A stretch of 64,000 nucleotides of DNA from Pleurocapsa minor HA4230-MV1 (GCA_019359095.1 JAHHHZ010000021.1:113327-177326); one strand, 5' to 3'. Counted from the first letter of the stretch, positions 9,463-19,238 are shown. The notes: generated by a model from the letters alone, not told the origin. A program made the numbers and translations.

Positions 9463-10485
9463 TCAAATGTAGTTATTCTCCGATAAAAAAGCTTCTAAAT
9501 TAGGAATAAATGTATTAATGCCATTAGGTAGGTAACAATCATAACGACGGTGAAAAGATAGATCCATATTGATTCTTTCTTTAATATGTTTAATCGCATC
9601 AGGATATTCACCTAACATACTTTTAATAGCTGCATAACTAGCCATCTCAATAAAATAATATGGACAACTATTACTAGCTTCTTGTCTTGCTTTTATTACT
9701 TCATCCCAATGATATTTAGCTTCGGCTCTGAGAAAATTGGGATACTGAAGAGTTACATCCTCAAAACCATTGGTATTAAGCGCAATTATTTGTGGTGGAT
9801 ATGAAGTAAAAGATTTTTCAAAAGCAGAAAATCTTTTATCTTGTGTAACTATTTCTGTAATTCCATTATTATCTATATCTTTAAAATCTGTACATATTGG
9901 GACATAATATGGTTCTCTATCTAACACATAATAATCAGAGCCATAGTCATATGTTAAAGCAGCTTTAACAACTCCATTACCTAATCTATAAAGTTTATTT
10001 GGTAAATTTTGATCGTAAACAGTTACTTCTAAACTCCCAGTGCAAGAACCATTACCAACCATTTCATCTTCAACAACAACACTAGCTTTGTTTCTGTTAT
10101 AAAGATTCTTCAACGACACTGTTAATGATTGAGCACCACTACCTGTTGTAAACTGAACTTTTTGTTCATATACTTCGCCACTATTGGAATCGAGAACGTA
10201 CACTGAGGATTCTTTTGCTCCAAATTCAGAAAGTTGATTCGCATGAATAATGTTGAAAGCTACAGAATATTCAGTTGTTTGGTCACGAAGCTTATATTCA
10301 AAGTTACAACCAAGATCGACAGATCCACTAAAAATATTAATTTCATTTTCTTTTAGCTCTAAACTACAACCTTCAACCTCAGTTCTTTCTATTGACTGGG
10401 CTTTAGCTTGTTCTGGAATCAATGAACTGAATAAAGATAAGCTAATGGCAGCTAAATATTTAATTAGTAATTGTCTGTTTTTCAT
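9463..10485 (-). CDS. Secreted protein of unknown function
   Basis: The protein has 340 residues with a clear signal peptide: KNRQLLIKYLA, a hydrophobic stretch and a likely cleavage after AKA (about residue 29). The mature part begins with a beta-rich domain and contains DIDNNGITEIV, an Asp-rich FG-GAP-like calcium loop, followed by a helical segment with several cysteines. I do not recognise the family. It precedes the adhesin-E-like gene on the same strand, 92 bases away, so the two may be co-transcribed and both act outside the cytoplasmic membrane. Confidence 0.65.
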   Translation of the reverse strand: MKNRQLLIKYLAAISLSLFSSLIPEQAKAQSIERTEVEGCSLELKENEINIFSGSVDLGCNFEYKLRDQTTEYSVAFNIIHANQLSEFGAKESSVYVLDSNSGEVYEQKVQFTTGSGAQSLTVSLKNLYNRNKASVVVEDEMVGNGSCTGSLEVTVYDQNLPNKLYRLGNGVVKAALTYDYGSDYYVLDREPYYVPICTDFKDIDNNGITEIVTQDKRFSAFEKSFTSYPPQIIALNTNGFEDVTLQYPNFLRAEAKYHWDEVIKARQEASNSCPYYFIEMASYAAIKSMLGEYPDAIKHIKERINMDLSFHRRYDCYLPNGINTFIPNLEAFLSENNYI

Positions 10486-10853
10486 TTATCGGCTCGGCTT
10501 AATTGGTTACTCTTGTAGATTTAGAGTTCCCAAAAATACAACGCCAAGTAACAATGTTGCAGTAGTTGAGATTAGACTTGAGACAAAGATAAATGATGTA
10601 TTAATGGCTAGTATTTTAGAATTTTATAAAAACATTATTTACCTTACATTTTGTTAACCAGAACCTAACTTTTACCAAATCTGAGACAAGAATGTTTTAT
10701 TCCTTTCTATTTTTGGGAAATATGTAGCAAGTACCCTGTAAGGATTCAAAAACGACGACTTGGCGATCGCCAGCTTTACTAAATATTGCAGCCTTTGGCT
10801 AGTTCTAGCCTTACAGGGGGAGAGTCATATCTCTTATCGACTCAACCTCCCTT
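10486..10853. other. Intergenic region with an 85-bp inverted-repeat element
   Basis: No gene was recognised. A MITE-like unit at 10734-10818 has 10-bp inverted ends (ccctgtaagg / ccttacaggg). Its inner part resembles, in inverted orientation, a sequence at about 11988-12037 on the other side of the DUF4238 gene. Confidence 0.55.
10734..10818. repeat. Inverted-repeat (MITE-like) element left of the DUF4238 gene
   Basis: The element is 85 bp with perfect 10-bp terminal inverted repeats and an internal HIP1 octamer. It has no coding capacity. The segment around gcagcctttggctag recurs inverted (ccaaaggctgcaa) at about 12000-12012. Confidence 0.55.
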
Positions 10854-11879
10854 TTACGAATTAGCTCTTAAACATTCATTAAAAAATCTTATTCTTGAAG
10901 GTACAAATATAGAAGCAGCATTAGTTATTTTAGGTCTTTCTTTTGATCTTTGTGGGAAAAGATACAGGCTTTCTTTTAGCAAATTATGATTGTTTGAGAA
11001 TAACCAATCTTTTGCTTCAATTAAAATAAGACTATTGTGATTTTCTTTATATTGTAAACTATCTACGAATCTTAATTCTATTGTATTACAAAATGTATTT
11101 TTGTTAGATATTATATCATCTATATTTAGATTTTCTGTATTATCGACTTTTAGCATTCTCTCTAAATCATTTATGTAGAGAAATTTATATCTATAATCAG
11201 GAGCTATTACCACTAAAATTTTAGGACTAATTGCACAGCATATCATAGACTTTGGATTTAGAATATCAGAACGAGTATGTGGATCACCATCCATTGCGAT
11301 AACAGGATTATCAGAGGCAATAAAAATAGGTGTTTTACTAAAAAAAACAGAAATTTTTTTTCCACACAATGAAAGAAAAGTTCTTCCAGCCATTAATCCC
11401 ATTTCTCTTAAGTGATGTATCTTTACAGCACTTTCTAGCTCATCTTTGCTTGTGTTTATACAATTAAATTTGAAAAAACACTCAATTTCTACCCGTCTAG
11501 CTTCAACTCTCCAAAAAAAATTAGCAATTGATCTTTTGAGTTCAATAGAAAGTTCAGAGTTTTGAAAAGTTTGAACTTTATAAAATAAACATTTTTTATC
11601 AACTAAATTTGTAATTTCTTCTACTATCCTGTTCCAATTATTCTCAAATTGCTCATTATTCTTCTCAACAAAATCATTATATTTTGGTTGCTCATCATCT
11701 TTAATGGAGTAAAAATGTCTTTTTATTGCTACTCTTTCTAGTTTTTTTTGTTCAATATTATATGTAGGACTATTTAAATTAATAGATAAAATTTTTCTTT
11801 CTCTTCTTTCTTCGTTAGGATTACAAGAAAAATATTTAAGATAAACAACGGGGATAATATGTTGTTTTTTAGTAACCAT
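10854..11879 (-). CDS. DUF4238 domain protein
   Basis: This 341-residue protein has the DUF4238 signature: an N-terminal KKQHIIPVVYLKYFS, a helical middle with EARRVEIECFF, and the IASDNPVIAMDGDP motif near the centre, followed by a region that in the family often ends in short beta strands. DUF4238 proteins are widespread in accessory regions of bacteria and have been proposed to be linked with mobile elements or defence, but no activity is established. The gene is very AT-rich compared with the housekeeping genes on its right and is flanked by inverted copies of a short repeat, which suggests acquisition by transfer. Confidence 0.8.
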   Translation of the reverse strand: MVTKKQHIIPVVYLKYFSCNPNEERRERKILSINLNSPTYNIEQKKLERVAIKRHFYSIKDDEQPKYNDFVEKNNEQFENNWNRIVEEITNLVDKKCLFYKVQTFQNSELSIELKRSIANFFWRVEARRVEIECFFKFNCINTSKDELESAVKIHHLREMGLMAGRTFLSLCGKKISVFFSKTPIFIASDNPVIAMDGDPHTRSDILNPKSMICCAISPKILVVIAPDYRYKFLYINDLERMLKVDNTENLNIDDIISNKNTFCNTIELRFVDSLQYKENHNSLILIEAKDWLFSNNHNLLKESLYLFPQRSKERPKITNAASIFVPSRIRFFNECLRANS

Positions 11880-12183
11880 ATTTGCTTAATATAATAAATA
11901 TTTAACCATGATAGTCCTTTTTTATTTATGCTTACATACTAGGGGAAGAACTAGCGAACGTGACATGAGGAGTAATCTAGATAATTTTGTAGGAACTACC
12001 CAAAGGCTGCAAAAATTCCGAAGATTGGCGATCGCTGTTTTTTGCAAATCTGATGGTAAAGTTTTCTCGGAAAAAGCAGTTGGCGATCGCTAATCATTGA
12101 ACATAATATTATAATTTATCTAAAGAATAGACAAATTATGCAACTAGATATCATTCTTATTAGTTCTCTTACGATCAAATCGT
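11880..12183. other. Intergenic region with a degenerate inverted repeat copy
   Basis: No gene was recognised. The segment 11988-12037 is related, in inverted orientation, to the element at 10734-10818 (shared ccaaaggctgcaa and a nearby HIP1 octamer). A short frame here shows no family pattern. Confidence 0.5.
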
Positions 12184-14409
12184 TTACTTCAATGGTGCTG
12201 TAAATTGTTTTGTTTCCTGGTGTAAATCTGCAACTTTTTGGCGAATTTCAGGATTATAAAGACGGAGATAGTTCCAATAATTGCCAAACACCCCCTCGAT
12301 ATAATCTTTGGTTTCAGGAAAAGGTATTTGTTCTACAAAGCGATCGCGATCCTCGATATCGTATTGCTGTAGCCAAGAGTTAACATTACTTGTCCCTGCG
12401 TTATAGCTTGCCACTGCTAGTAATGAGTCATCTTGATAGCGTTGATGATTATGTTCGAGATACCAAGTCCCAATTTTAATATTGTCATCAGGATTAGTTA
12501 GGGAATAATTTGCCAGCCCGATTTGTGCTGCCGCCCATTTAGCAGTAGGCGGTACAACTTGCATCAAACCCACTGCGCCAACGGTAGAATTAATGGTGGG
12601 GTTAAAAGTAGATTCTTTACGCATGACCGAAATTGCTAGAAGAGGATTAATCTTGTCCTGTTGAGCGTTTTGCAGGATCTGAGTTTTATAGGGAAAAGGA
12701 AACAGACTCTGCCAATATGTCTTGGTTTGGCGTAAAGCTCGCCACTGCTCTAATTCTGGGGGAGTTTCTCGTTTAGTCAGATCCCAAATCTGCTGCATTC
12801 CCTGGCTGTATTGACCCCGTTCTAATAAAAGTACTCCTTCGCTAAACTGTTCGTTAACCGAGGTTTGCTGAGGACGCTCGATTTCTGACTGTAGCAGTAG
12901 CCAAGCATCATCATACTGTCCCAAAAGGTAGAGTTCTTGTAGCGCAGCCGAACCTATTGGTAGTGGCTCATAAGTTTTGGCTAAGTCTAAAGTAGGTGAA
13001 AGAGGACGTAGTTGGTTAAAATCTCCCACATCCCACCCCAGCATGACCGCAGCACGCCATGCCCAATAAGATTGAGGATAAAGCTTAATTATCTGCTTAA
13101 AGGTGGTTTTAGCCGCTTCTGGCTGATTGATTTGCGTCGCCCATTTACCAGTTGTATAGAGAGCTTGAGCAGCGAAATCATGCTCTTGATTGGATTTAAC
13201 TAGAGGCTGCATCCATGACCAAGCATCTTCCAGGTTACCTTGTGCAGCTAGATCCTGTGCCTTTTGCCAACGATATTCAGCCGCTGATGCAGAATTACCA
13301 TACTGATTGAGTAATTTTTGCCGAGAATCATTGGTAGCATCGTACTTACCAAATCTTTCATGGATGATCGCCTTAGAACGATAAGCTTCAGGAGCAACTT
13401 CGGGAAACTTAGCGATCGCTTTTTCCAGATAGACTACCGCTTCATCACCACTAGAGATGCTAGCAAGATGAATTAAAGCCTGTCCCGCTTCTTGTGAATC
13501 ATGATATTCTCTCAGTAATCGCTGGTAAGCATTTTGAGCGGTATCTAAATTACCGTTACGATGGAATCCTCTGGCAGCGCGGTAGAGATTACGGGGAATT
13601 GAAGAGGCAAAAATATAGGCATCGGCAGCTTTACGATGCTCCTCATCTCGCCAGTAACCATCAGCGATCGCTTGCCAATCATCTGGAGTTAACTTAGCAG
13701 CATATTCCAATACTAGGCGATCGCGAATCGGATTTAAATCTTGAGCGCGACTATATTTTGCCAATAACAGCAGCAGTTGATGCTGATTGGGGTTTTGTCG
13801 CAGACGCTGACGAGCGATATTTTGGGTAATCGGATGATAGGGAAACTGGCTGATTAGTTTGGCTAATAAAGGTTGCTTTTCTGCCAGCACTAAGGCATTG
13901 GCACTTACAGGAGAGTTAGGATAGTTTTTGAGCAGATAGTTAAGAGTTTTCTCGGCTGCTTGTGGCTGATTGTCTTGCTGATATGCTTGAGCAATTTTCC
14001 ACAGAATTTGGGGACGCAATAGAGAGTAATCTTGGCTTAATTCTTGAAGATAACCTAGAGCCTGTTTACCTTTGCCCTGCTGAACTAAATCCGTTGCTAG
14101 TAAATAATGAGCGCGTTGACGATCCCTAAGCTGCTGGGGCGATAAACCACGTTCTGGCTGGTTAATTAGAGCAATTAATTGAGACTGTCGAGCAGTAGGA
14201 GTAAGCGATCGCAAACTGACCAAAGAAGATGTTTGAGTTTGTTGCCCAGACTTAAAGAATCGCGCCTGACAACTACGCAAAGCAAACCAGCCCAAACTAC
14301 AAAATAAAACTAGCACCACTAGCTGATGCTGCTTTTTCAATGGAAGTCTTTTTCTAAGGCTAAGTTGATTAGGTTTTGGTTGTTTTGGTCGCACGGGAGA
14401 TTCTAGCAT
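12184..14409 (-). CDS. slt: Soluble lytic murein transglycosylase (Slt70-like) with TPR superhelix
   Basis: The protein has 741 residues. A membrane-spanning or signal-anchor helix (about 30-47) is followed by a long array of TPR-like helical repeats (about 90-560) and a C-terminal SLT domain. The catalytic Glu599 is in VMRKESTFNP, followed by the GAVGLMQVVPPTA and SYNAGTSNV motifs. The enzyme cuts the glycan strands of peptidoglycan between MurNAc and GlcNAc with formation of 1,6-anhydroMurNAc, on the periplasmic side. Size and order match cyanobacterial Slt homologues. The gene is monocistronic and divergent from the exported protein at 14643. Confidence 0.92.
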   Translation of the reverse strand: MLESPVRPKQPKPNQLSLRKRLPLKKQHQLVVLVLFCSLGWFALRSCQARFFKSGQQTQTSSLVSLRSLTPTARQSQLIALINQPERGLSPQQLRDRQRAHYLLATDLVQQGKGKQALGYLQELSQDYSLLRPQILWKIAQAYQQDNQPQAAEKTLNYLLKNYPNSPVSANALVLAEKQPLLAKLISQFPYHPITQNIARQRLRQNPNQHQLLLLLAKYSRAQDLNPIRDRLVLEYAAKLTPDDWQAIADGYWRDEEHRKAADAYIFASSIPRNLYRAARGFHRNGNLDTAQNAYQRLLREYHDSQEAGQALIHLASISSGDEAVVYLEKAIAKFPEVAPEAYRSKAIIHERFGKYDATNDSRQKLLNQYGNSASAAEYRWQKAQDLAAQGNLEDAWSWMQPLVKSNQEHDFAAQALYTTGKWATQINQPEAAKTTFKQIIKLYPQSYWAWRAAVMLGWDVGDFNQLRPLSPTLDLAKTYEPLPIGSAALQELYLLGQYDDAWLLLQSEIERPQQTSVNEQFSEGVLLLERGQYSQGMQQIWDLTKRETPPELEQWRALRQTKTYWQSLFPFPYKTQILQNAQQDKINPLLAISVMRKESTFNPTINSTVGAVGLMQVVPPTAKWAAAQIGLANYSLTNPDDNIKIGTWYLEHNHQRYQDDSLLAVASYNAGTSNVNSWLQQYDIEDRDRFVEQIPFPETKDYIEGVFGNYWNYLRLYNPEIRQKVADLHQETKQFTAPLK

Positions 14410-14642
14410 GAGGTCAACTAGGGAGAATGAGAATTAGTTGCAGGTTAAGAGGTAAAAGTTTACCTAAATCTTTGACCATCAGACAATGTTATACACTATG
14501 TGATATTTCTTTGAGGCAGATGATCGGACTAACCAATTCGCTTAAGTTAGCGTTGCCTGGATCGATAATCTGGAACTATGGTTACTAGCTTTGCGTCAAA
14601 TGCTCATAACTAATCTATAAAAGAAATATTTTTTGCCTAGTC

Positions 14643-15335
14643 ATGTTTAACGCAAAATATCCTAAAATAGCTACCTCTAGTCTCATAATTTTGTCTGTTT
14701 TGGCAGCGACAATTAGTAGCTTTGCTAATATAACTCCTGCTCAAGCACAGTTGTTTCCTGAATCAGAATCAAGTAGAGATCGAGATTATACCCCCCCAAG
14801 TAGAAATCAGCGGGTGGGAAATAACACAATTCCCGAGGGGTTTGTCATTCCCATGGAATACGAGGAAGAGAAAATTTTAGTTACTCCTGAAGAAACTGTT
14901 CCCATTACTTTATTAGTAGCGGCTGATATTAAGGACAGTAGACGCAATATTTTGATTCCTTATGGCAGCGAAATTATGGGAGAAATTCAACCTAGTGACG
15001 ATGAATCTGGTTCGTTTTTTATGGCGGATAAAATCGTATTACCTGACGGTACAACTCAGTCAATTGACGCAGTTTCTGAGGTAGTAACCCGTAGAGAGAA
15101 GATTAAAGAGGGTGCTAAAGCTGGAGATATTCTGCAAGGCGCAGCTATTGGTGGTGCTGCTGCTGCGGTACTATCGGAAATTTTCGGCGATATTGGCGCA
15201 TTAGAAGTCCTGGGGGGAGCTGGCGCTGGCGCTCTAGCTGGAGTGTTGCTGGGAAAAAATGAAGTAGAATTAGTTTCCATCGATCCCAACAACGACTTAG
15301 ATTTGACTTTAATGAGCAGTTTGACAGTGCGCTAA
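14643..15335 (+). CDS. Exported protein with a glycine-zipper segment, unknown function
   Basis: This 230-residue protein begins with a signal peptide (hydrophobic 11-30, likely cleavage near AQA). The mature part has a beta-rich block (ITLLVAADIKD, ILIPYGSEIMGEI, DGTTQSIDAV) reminiscent of the TrbI-like barrel seen in envelope proteins, and then an Ala/Gly-rich helical hairpin (GAAIGGAAAAVL, LGGAGAGALAGVLLG) of the glycine-zipper type, suited to membrane insertion. It is probably periplasmic or membrane-associated; the role is unknown. It stands alone, convergent with the FHA gene. Confidence 0.65.
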   Translation: MFNAKYPKIATSSLIILSVLAATISSFANITPAQAQLFPESESSRDRDYTPPSRNQRVGNNTIPEGFVIPMEYEEEKILVTPEETVPITLLVAADIKDSRRNILIPYGSEIMGEIQPSDDESGSFFMADKIVLPDGTTQSIDAVSEVVTRREKIKEGAKAGDILQGAAIGGAAAAVLSEIFGDIGALEVLGGAGAGALAGVLLGKNEVELVSIDPNNDLDLTLMSSLTVR

Positions 15336-15396
15336 ATCTTCAGTAAGTTTTTAGGCTTTCGTTACATTATTCAACAACTTCAAAAATTAATCATCT

Positions 15397-15418
15397 GATC
15401 CCCAATAGTTGTGGGATC
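15397..15418. terminator. Possible bidirectional hairpin between convergent genes
   Basis: A 6-bp stem (gatccc / gggatc) extended by an inner caa/ttg pairing sits between the convergent stops at 15335 and 15418 and overlaps the stop codon of the FHA gene. There is no clear T-run, so support is moderate. Confidence 0.4.
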
Positions 15419-16422
15419 TAACTAAGTTGAAAAATAAAGGTTACGAGATCTCCTTTGCCTAAAGCGATGCGATCGCCAGTTCTCAGCCGATGACGATTGC
15501 CTTTTTGCAAAGGAGCATGGTTAATATACGTACCGTTAGCACTGCCTGTATCTTCGACATAGTAAGTATCTCCTTCAATTCTGATATCAGCATGAACCCG
15601 TGATACCACCTCAGAATCAGGAAATCCAGAAACATCAATATCAGGTGGAATTTGCTCATTTGGTTTACCAAAATGAACCACGTCTAGGCTTGAGGGAATT
15701 TCGATGGTGGTGTTGCTTTGTAAATGTAGTAAACTTGCTTTTTGGATTTGTAGCTGGGTTGCTCCAGGTATTCCCGCCGAGCTAAAAGCCTGATTTCTTT
15801 TAGGAACTGAAGCTTTGGGAGCTTGATAGTGATTTTCGGCGATCGCGCCATCTTGACTGTTTTCTACAGATGCAGATTCCCTTACTGGAGTTTTGCCATC
15901 CAAATTTACATTAGGTATTTCCGAAGGAAAAGGCGTAACGTCTTCATTATAAAGACTTGGTACGGTTTGAACAAATTCAGTGTCAGGAGGTTCTGGGGCA
16001 AAATTGCTGGTTACGCTCGTTTCTACTTCGGGAAATCCAGTCGGTAATTCCGAATTTTGAGCTATGGTTTGAATGTCATCATCTTGATCCTGCTCGTCCC
16101 AAGGACTCTGGATTGGTGATGTCATCACAGTTTCGGGTAACATATCTGAGCTGCTACCAGATAAAGGTAGTTCTTCAGTTAGAGATATCTCTGGAGGAGA
16201 GATATTAGGTGGCGCACCAATGGCAGTTTCTTGTAAACCGGCTGCGGTGGGAGTATTTTCTGCTTGCAAATTAAAGCCACATTGACCACAAAAAGTAGCA
16301 TCTGTTTGCACTGAGGCTCCACAATTAGGACAGCTAGTGCTAGCTGGCAGAGGAGTATAACAATTTTCACATTGCAAAGATCCTTCAGGATTTTGATGGT
16401 TGCAACTGGGGCAAGTAATCAT
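15418..16422 (-). CDS. Double zinc-ribbon and FHA domain protein
   Basis: The protein has 334 residues. Residues 1-52 hold two zinc ribbons (CPSCNHQNPEGSLQCENC and CPNCGASVQTDATFCGQC). A long acidic, proline-rich, probably disordered linker spans about 55-215. A C-terminal FHA domain (about 235-334) has the phosphothreonine-binding motifs VVSRVHADI and DTGSANGTYIN. FHA domains bind phosphothreonine peptides, so the protein is likely an adaptor downstream of Ser/Thr kinases. This domain order is common in cyanobacteria; the partner is unknown. The gene is monocistronic. Confidence 0.88.
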   Translation of the reverse strand: MITCPSCNHQNPEGSLQCENCYTPLPASTSCPNCGASVQTDATFCGQCGFNLQAENTPTAAGLQETAIGAPPNISPPEISLTEELPLSGSSSDMLPETVMTSPIQSPWDEQDQDDDIQTIAQNSELPTGFPEVETSVTSNFAPEPPDTEFVQTVPSLYNEDVTPFPSEIPNVNLDGKTPVRESASVENSQDGAIAENHYQAPKASVPKRNQAFSSAGIPGATQLQIQKASLLHLQSNTTIEIPSSLDVVHFGKPNEQIPPDIDVSGFPDSEVVSRVHADIRIEGDTYYVEDTGSANGTYINHAPLQKGNRHRLRTGDRIALGKGDLVTFIFQLS

Positions 16423-16565
16423 AAGGGTTTTAAAATTAACTATTTCAATATTAACGACATAGGTATTTTTTTATCTCACTATACTATCGTGAGGGTCAAG
16501 GTTGGTAAACATTAGCTATCCAAAGTGTATTGATTTGATGAAGCTAACAATACTCAGTCACTGTT

Positions 16566-17291
16566 CTATAGTTCTGCTGCTGCTGCTTGGTCTAATAGCC
16601 ACAATAATTCTCCTTGGGGTTGAATTAAACGAGAGGGATATTGTCTTTCGTCTCCTTGAGCGGCAAAAACCTGTTTCAGTGCAGAACGTTTACTCGCTCC
16701 TACAACCATAAATAAGACGTAGTTTGCCTGATTGATCAAGGGGACGGAGAAAGTTAGACGAGGTTGATCGTCTTTGTTGCCTACTGTGATTAGGCGATCG
16801 CGAACTGATAAAGCATCTGTATGGGGAAACAGTGAGGCGGTATGTCCATCATCCCCCATACCCAATAAAATTAAGTCGAAAGTAGGAAATCCCTCGGATT
16901 GCTGGAAAAATTCTCTTAATTCAGCTTCATGTCGTTGAGCATCTTGTTGGGGATCTGCACCAGTAATATTCATCGGGTGAATGTTACTCGCAGGAATGTC
17001 GATCTTGTCTAGCCAGACTTGGCGAGCCATTAACTGATTGCTGTCTTGATGGGTGGCGGGGACATAACGCTCATCCCCCCAAAAAATATGTATTTTTGAC
17101 CAGGGTAAAGATTCAGTCGCTAAGGCTGCGTAAAGAGATTTGGGCGTACTACCACCAGATAAGGCGATCGTGAAGCGGTCATTTACTTCTAGCACCTGAT
17201 GTATCAATTCAATCACGATTTCATGCGATCGCTTAATCAAGGCAGATTGATCGGCTAAAATTTCTACATTTTGTTGGTTTATACTAACCAT
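16566..17291 (-). CDS. pgl: 6-phosphogluconolactonase
   Basis: The enzyme hydrolyses 6-phosphogluconolactone to 6-phosphogluconate in the oxidative pentose phosphate pathway in the cytoplasm. Family motifs are clear: TIALSGGSTPKSLY, HIFWGDERYVP, NQLMARQVWLD, DLILLGMGDDGHTASLFPHT. I chose the ATG at 17291 (MVSINQQNVEIL); an in-frame TTG seven codons earlier gives an N-terminus unlike the family. The protein is then 241 residues, normal for DevB-type lactonases. The gene is monocistronic here, separate from zwf. Confidence 0.93.
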   Translation of the reverse strand: MVSINQQNVEILADQSALIKRSHEIVIELIHQVLEVNDRFTIALSGGSTPKSLYAALATESLPWSKIHIFWGDERYVPATHQDSNQLMARQVWLDKIDIPASNIHPMNITGADPQQDAQRHEAELREFFQQSEGFPTFDLILLGMGDDGHTASLFPHTDALSVRDRLITVGNKDDQPRLTFSVPLINQANYVLFMVVGASKRSALKQVFAAQGDERQYPSRLIQPQGELLWLLDQAAAAEL

Positions 17292-17654
17292 TTTAAATTT
17301 TCCCCAGGTCAAAAAAATATTTATGCTTGATTTAAGTTAAAAAGACTGGTAATTGTAGGCAAAAGTCTAGTTTAAACACTGTTTATTTTAGAACTGTCCA
17401 CTGAAAATATGACCAAAACTTAAATATATTTAGGAATTCTCTAGAGATTAACCCTTATTCTAGCTTCTGGCTCAATTCAGATTGGGCGATCGACGTCTAA
17501 ATGCTGAATTAGGGTATAACATAAACTAAAAAGCGCTCAAATGAATCTATATGTTTGTGTTGATGTCAACACTTGCAACAATTATTCATAAGCTTTAAAA
17601 CTAGTATATAGAGTGCAATAATACAATTTTAGTTGTAAGGAGAGTAATTGCTCT
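17292..17654. other. Intergenic region between divergent genes
   Basis: This AT-rich spacer must hold the promoters of pgl (leftward) and of the DUF502-nusB unit (rightward). No gene, repeat or convincing hairpin was seen. An aaggag sequence 11 bases before the GTG at 17655 is a good ribosome binding site. Confidence 0.5.
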
Positions 17655-18392
17655 GTGCTGCAACGTTTAAAGCAAGATTTAAAAAACGATTTAATTGCGG
17701 GTTTGCTGGTAGTGATCCCTCTAGCAACAACCATTTGGCTGTCTGTTTCTACCGCGAGATGGGCGATCAATTTGTTTACCCGTATTCCTAAGCAGATTAA
17801 TCCTTTTGACGATTTAAATCCTATCCTGACGGATGTGCTTAACTTCTCGGTAGGGTTTACCGTGCCACTACTGAGTATTCTAATTATCGGTTTGATGGCA
17901 CGAAATATTGCTGGACGCTGGCTATTAGATTTTGGCGAAAGGTTTCTGCAAGCGATTCCTCTGGCTGGTTCGGTCTATAAAACTCTGAAGCAGATCTTAG
18001 AAACTCTTTTGAGTGATTCTAAAAGCAAATTTAGAAGAGTGGTACTAGTGGAGTATCCTCGTAAAGGAGTTTGGACGATGGGATTTGTTACAGGTAAAAT
18101 TAGTCCCCAGCTACAGAATCATCTTCAACAAGAGGTGATTAGCGTCTTTATTCCCACTACTCCTAATCCAACTTCTGGTTGGTATACTGTAGTGCCACAA
18201 GAGGAGGCACTCGATCTTGATATTTCGATTGAAGATGCTTTTAAAATCCTCATCTCTGGAGGAATTGTGAGTCCAGAAATGCCAGAGGTCAAATCAAAGC
18301 GCTTGGTTGCCAAACAGCCTGAACCAGCCGTAGTTGAGCATGGTTTTATTAGCCAACAGCCTGAATTAATTTCTGTAGAAGAAGAAAGTTGA
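17655..18392 (+). CDS. DUF502 family membrane protein
   Basis: The protein has 245 residues with a GTG start preceded by aaggaga. Two membrane helices (about 15-36 and 72-93) are followed by a soluble domain with the DUF502 pattern (PLAGSVYKTLKQ, VVLVEYPRKGVWTMGFVTG, FIPTTPNPTSGWY, IEDAFKILISGG). The C-terminal 35 residues are low-complexity. DUF502 proteins are conserved in cyanobacteria and plants (LCV-like) without a fixed function. In cyanobacteria the gene is regularly next to nusB, as here (75-base gap). Confidence 0.88.
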   Translation: MLQRLKQDLKNDLIAGLLVVIPLATTIWLSVSTARWAINLFTRIPKQINPFDDLNPILTDVLNFSVGFTVPLLSILIIGLMARNIAGRWLLDFGERFLQAIPLAGSVYKTLKQILETLLSDSKSKFRRVVLVEYPRKGVWTMGFVTGKISPQLQNHLQQEVISVFIPTTPNPTSGWYTVVPQEEALDLDISIEDAFKILISGGIVSPEMPEVKSKRLVAKQPEPAVVEHGFISQQPELISVEEES

Positions 18393-18467
18393 GTGAAACA
18401 AGACAGTATAATGATTGAGCTTGATGGAATTATTAAGCGTCTATCTTTGATTCACTATTACTAAAAC

Positions 18468-19238
18468 ATGGCTCTGCGTAAACAACCCCGAAGTATTGCT
18501 CGCGAATTAGCACTGCTAAGTATTAGTCAAGTCAAAACTAAACAAGGCAAGCTAGCCCAAGAAGAATTAGATAGCCTGGTTTTAGCAGCTATTCGTACCT
18601 TGACCATTGAAGTACAGGATAATCTCGAAACAGCATCAGCAGAAATTAAACGTGGAGAAGAACGTCTGTTAAATAGCGAAACTCGCGCTAGTGATTTGGA
18701 TAGTGCCAAAGTAATGATTCAGGAAGCTCTGGCAGTCTCCCAAGCAGCGATTAATCGAGTTGGGATGGCGATCGAATTTCCCGAATTTTTGCAGCTGACA
18801 AACAAAGAACAGGTAAGACAATACGCTACAGAATTAATTGTCACCGTCAATGATTATCGTCAAGAAATTGAAGCAACAATTGAGGACGTTTTGGTGGGTT
18901 GGCAGCTTAGTCGCCTAGCTAAAATAGATCGTGATATCCTGAGAATTTCTGTGGCAGAGATGCTTTATTTACAAGTACCTGAAAAGGTAGCTATCAACGA
19001 ATCGGTAGAGTTAGCTAAACGCTACTCCGATGAGGATGGATTTAGGTTTATTAATGGTGTCTTGCGTCGGTTAAGCGATCGCCGTCGAGAGAGTACTGAA
19101 GTACCAGAATCACAACTAGCAACAGCAGATACAGAAATCTTAACTCCGTCTAACGCCGAAAAAGTAGAGCCTTCAGCCGAAGAGCAGCCACCAGAAATCT
19201 TACCAATTGTGCAGCCAAGTTCTTCTAATCAAGATTAG
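18468..19238 (+). CDS. nusB: Transcription antitermination factor NusB
   Basis: NusB joins NusE (S10) on boxA RNA and helps complete transcription of rRNA operons. The N-terminal RSIARELALLSISQVKT helix and the C-terminal core (LAKIDRDILRISVAEMLYL, VAINESVELAKRYSDEDGFRFINGVLRRL) are typical. At 256 residues it is longer than enterobacterial NusB (about 140) because of a helical insert (about 30-120), common in cyanobacterial forms, and an acidic C-terminal tail of about 45 residues. It follows the DUF502 gene, probably in one transcript. Confidence 0.93.
   Translation: MALRKQPRSIARELALLSISQVKTKQGKLAQEELDSLVLAAIRTLTIEVQDNLETASAEIKRGEERLLNSETRASDLDSAKVMIQEALAVSQAAINRVGMAIEFPEFLQLTNKEQVRQYATELIVTVNDYRQEIEATIEDVLVGWQLSRLAKIDRDILRISVAEMLYLQVPEKVAINESVELAKRYSDEDGFRFINGVLRRLSDRRRESTEVPESQLATADTEILTPSNAEKVEPSAEEQPPEILPIVQPSSSNQD

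Noticed and set aside
10250..10989. Two plus-strand frames across the exported-protein and DUF4238 genes
   Set aside because: Both run antisense to better supported genes.
11908..12093. Open frame of 61 codons between DUF4238 and slt genes
   Set aside because: No start site support or family pattern; overlaps a repeat copy.
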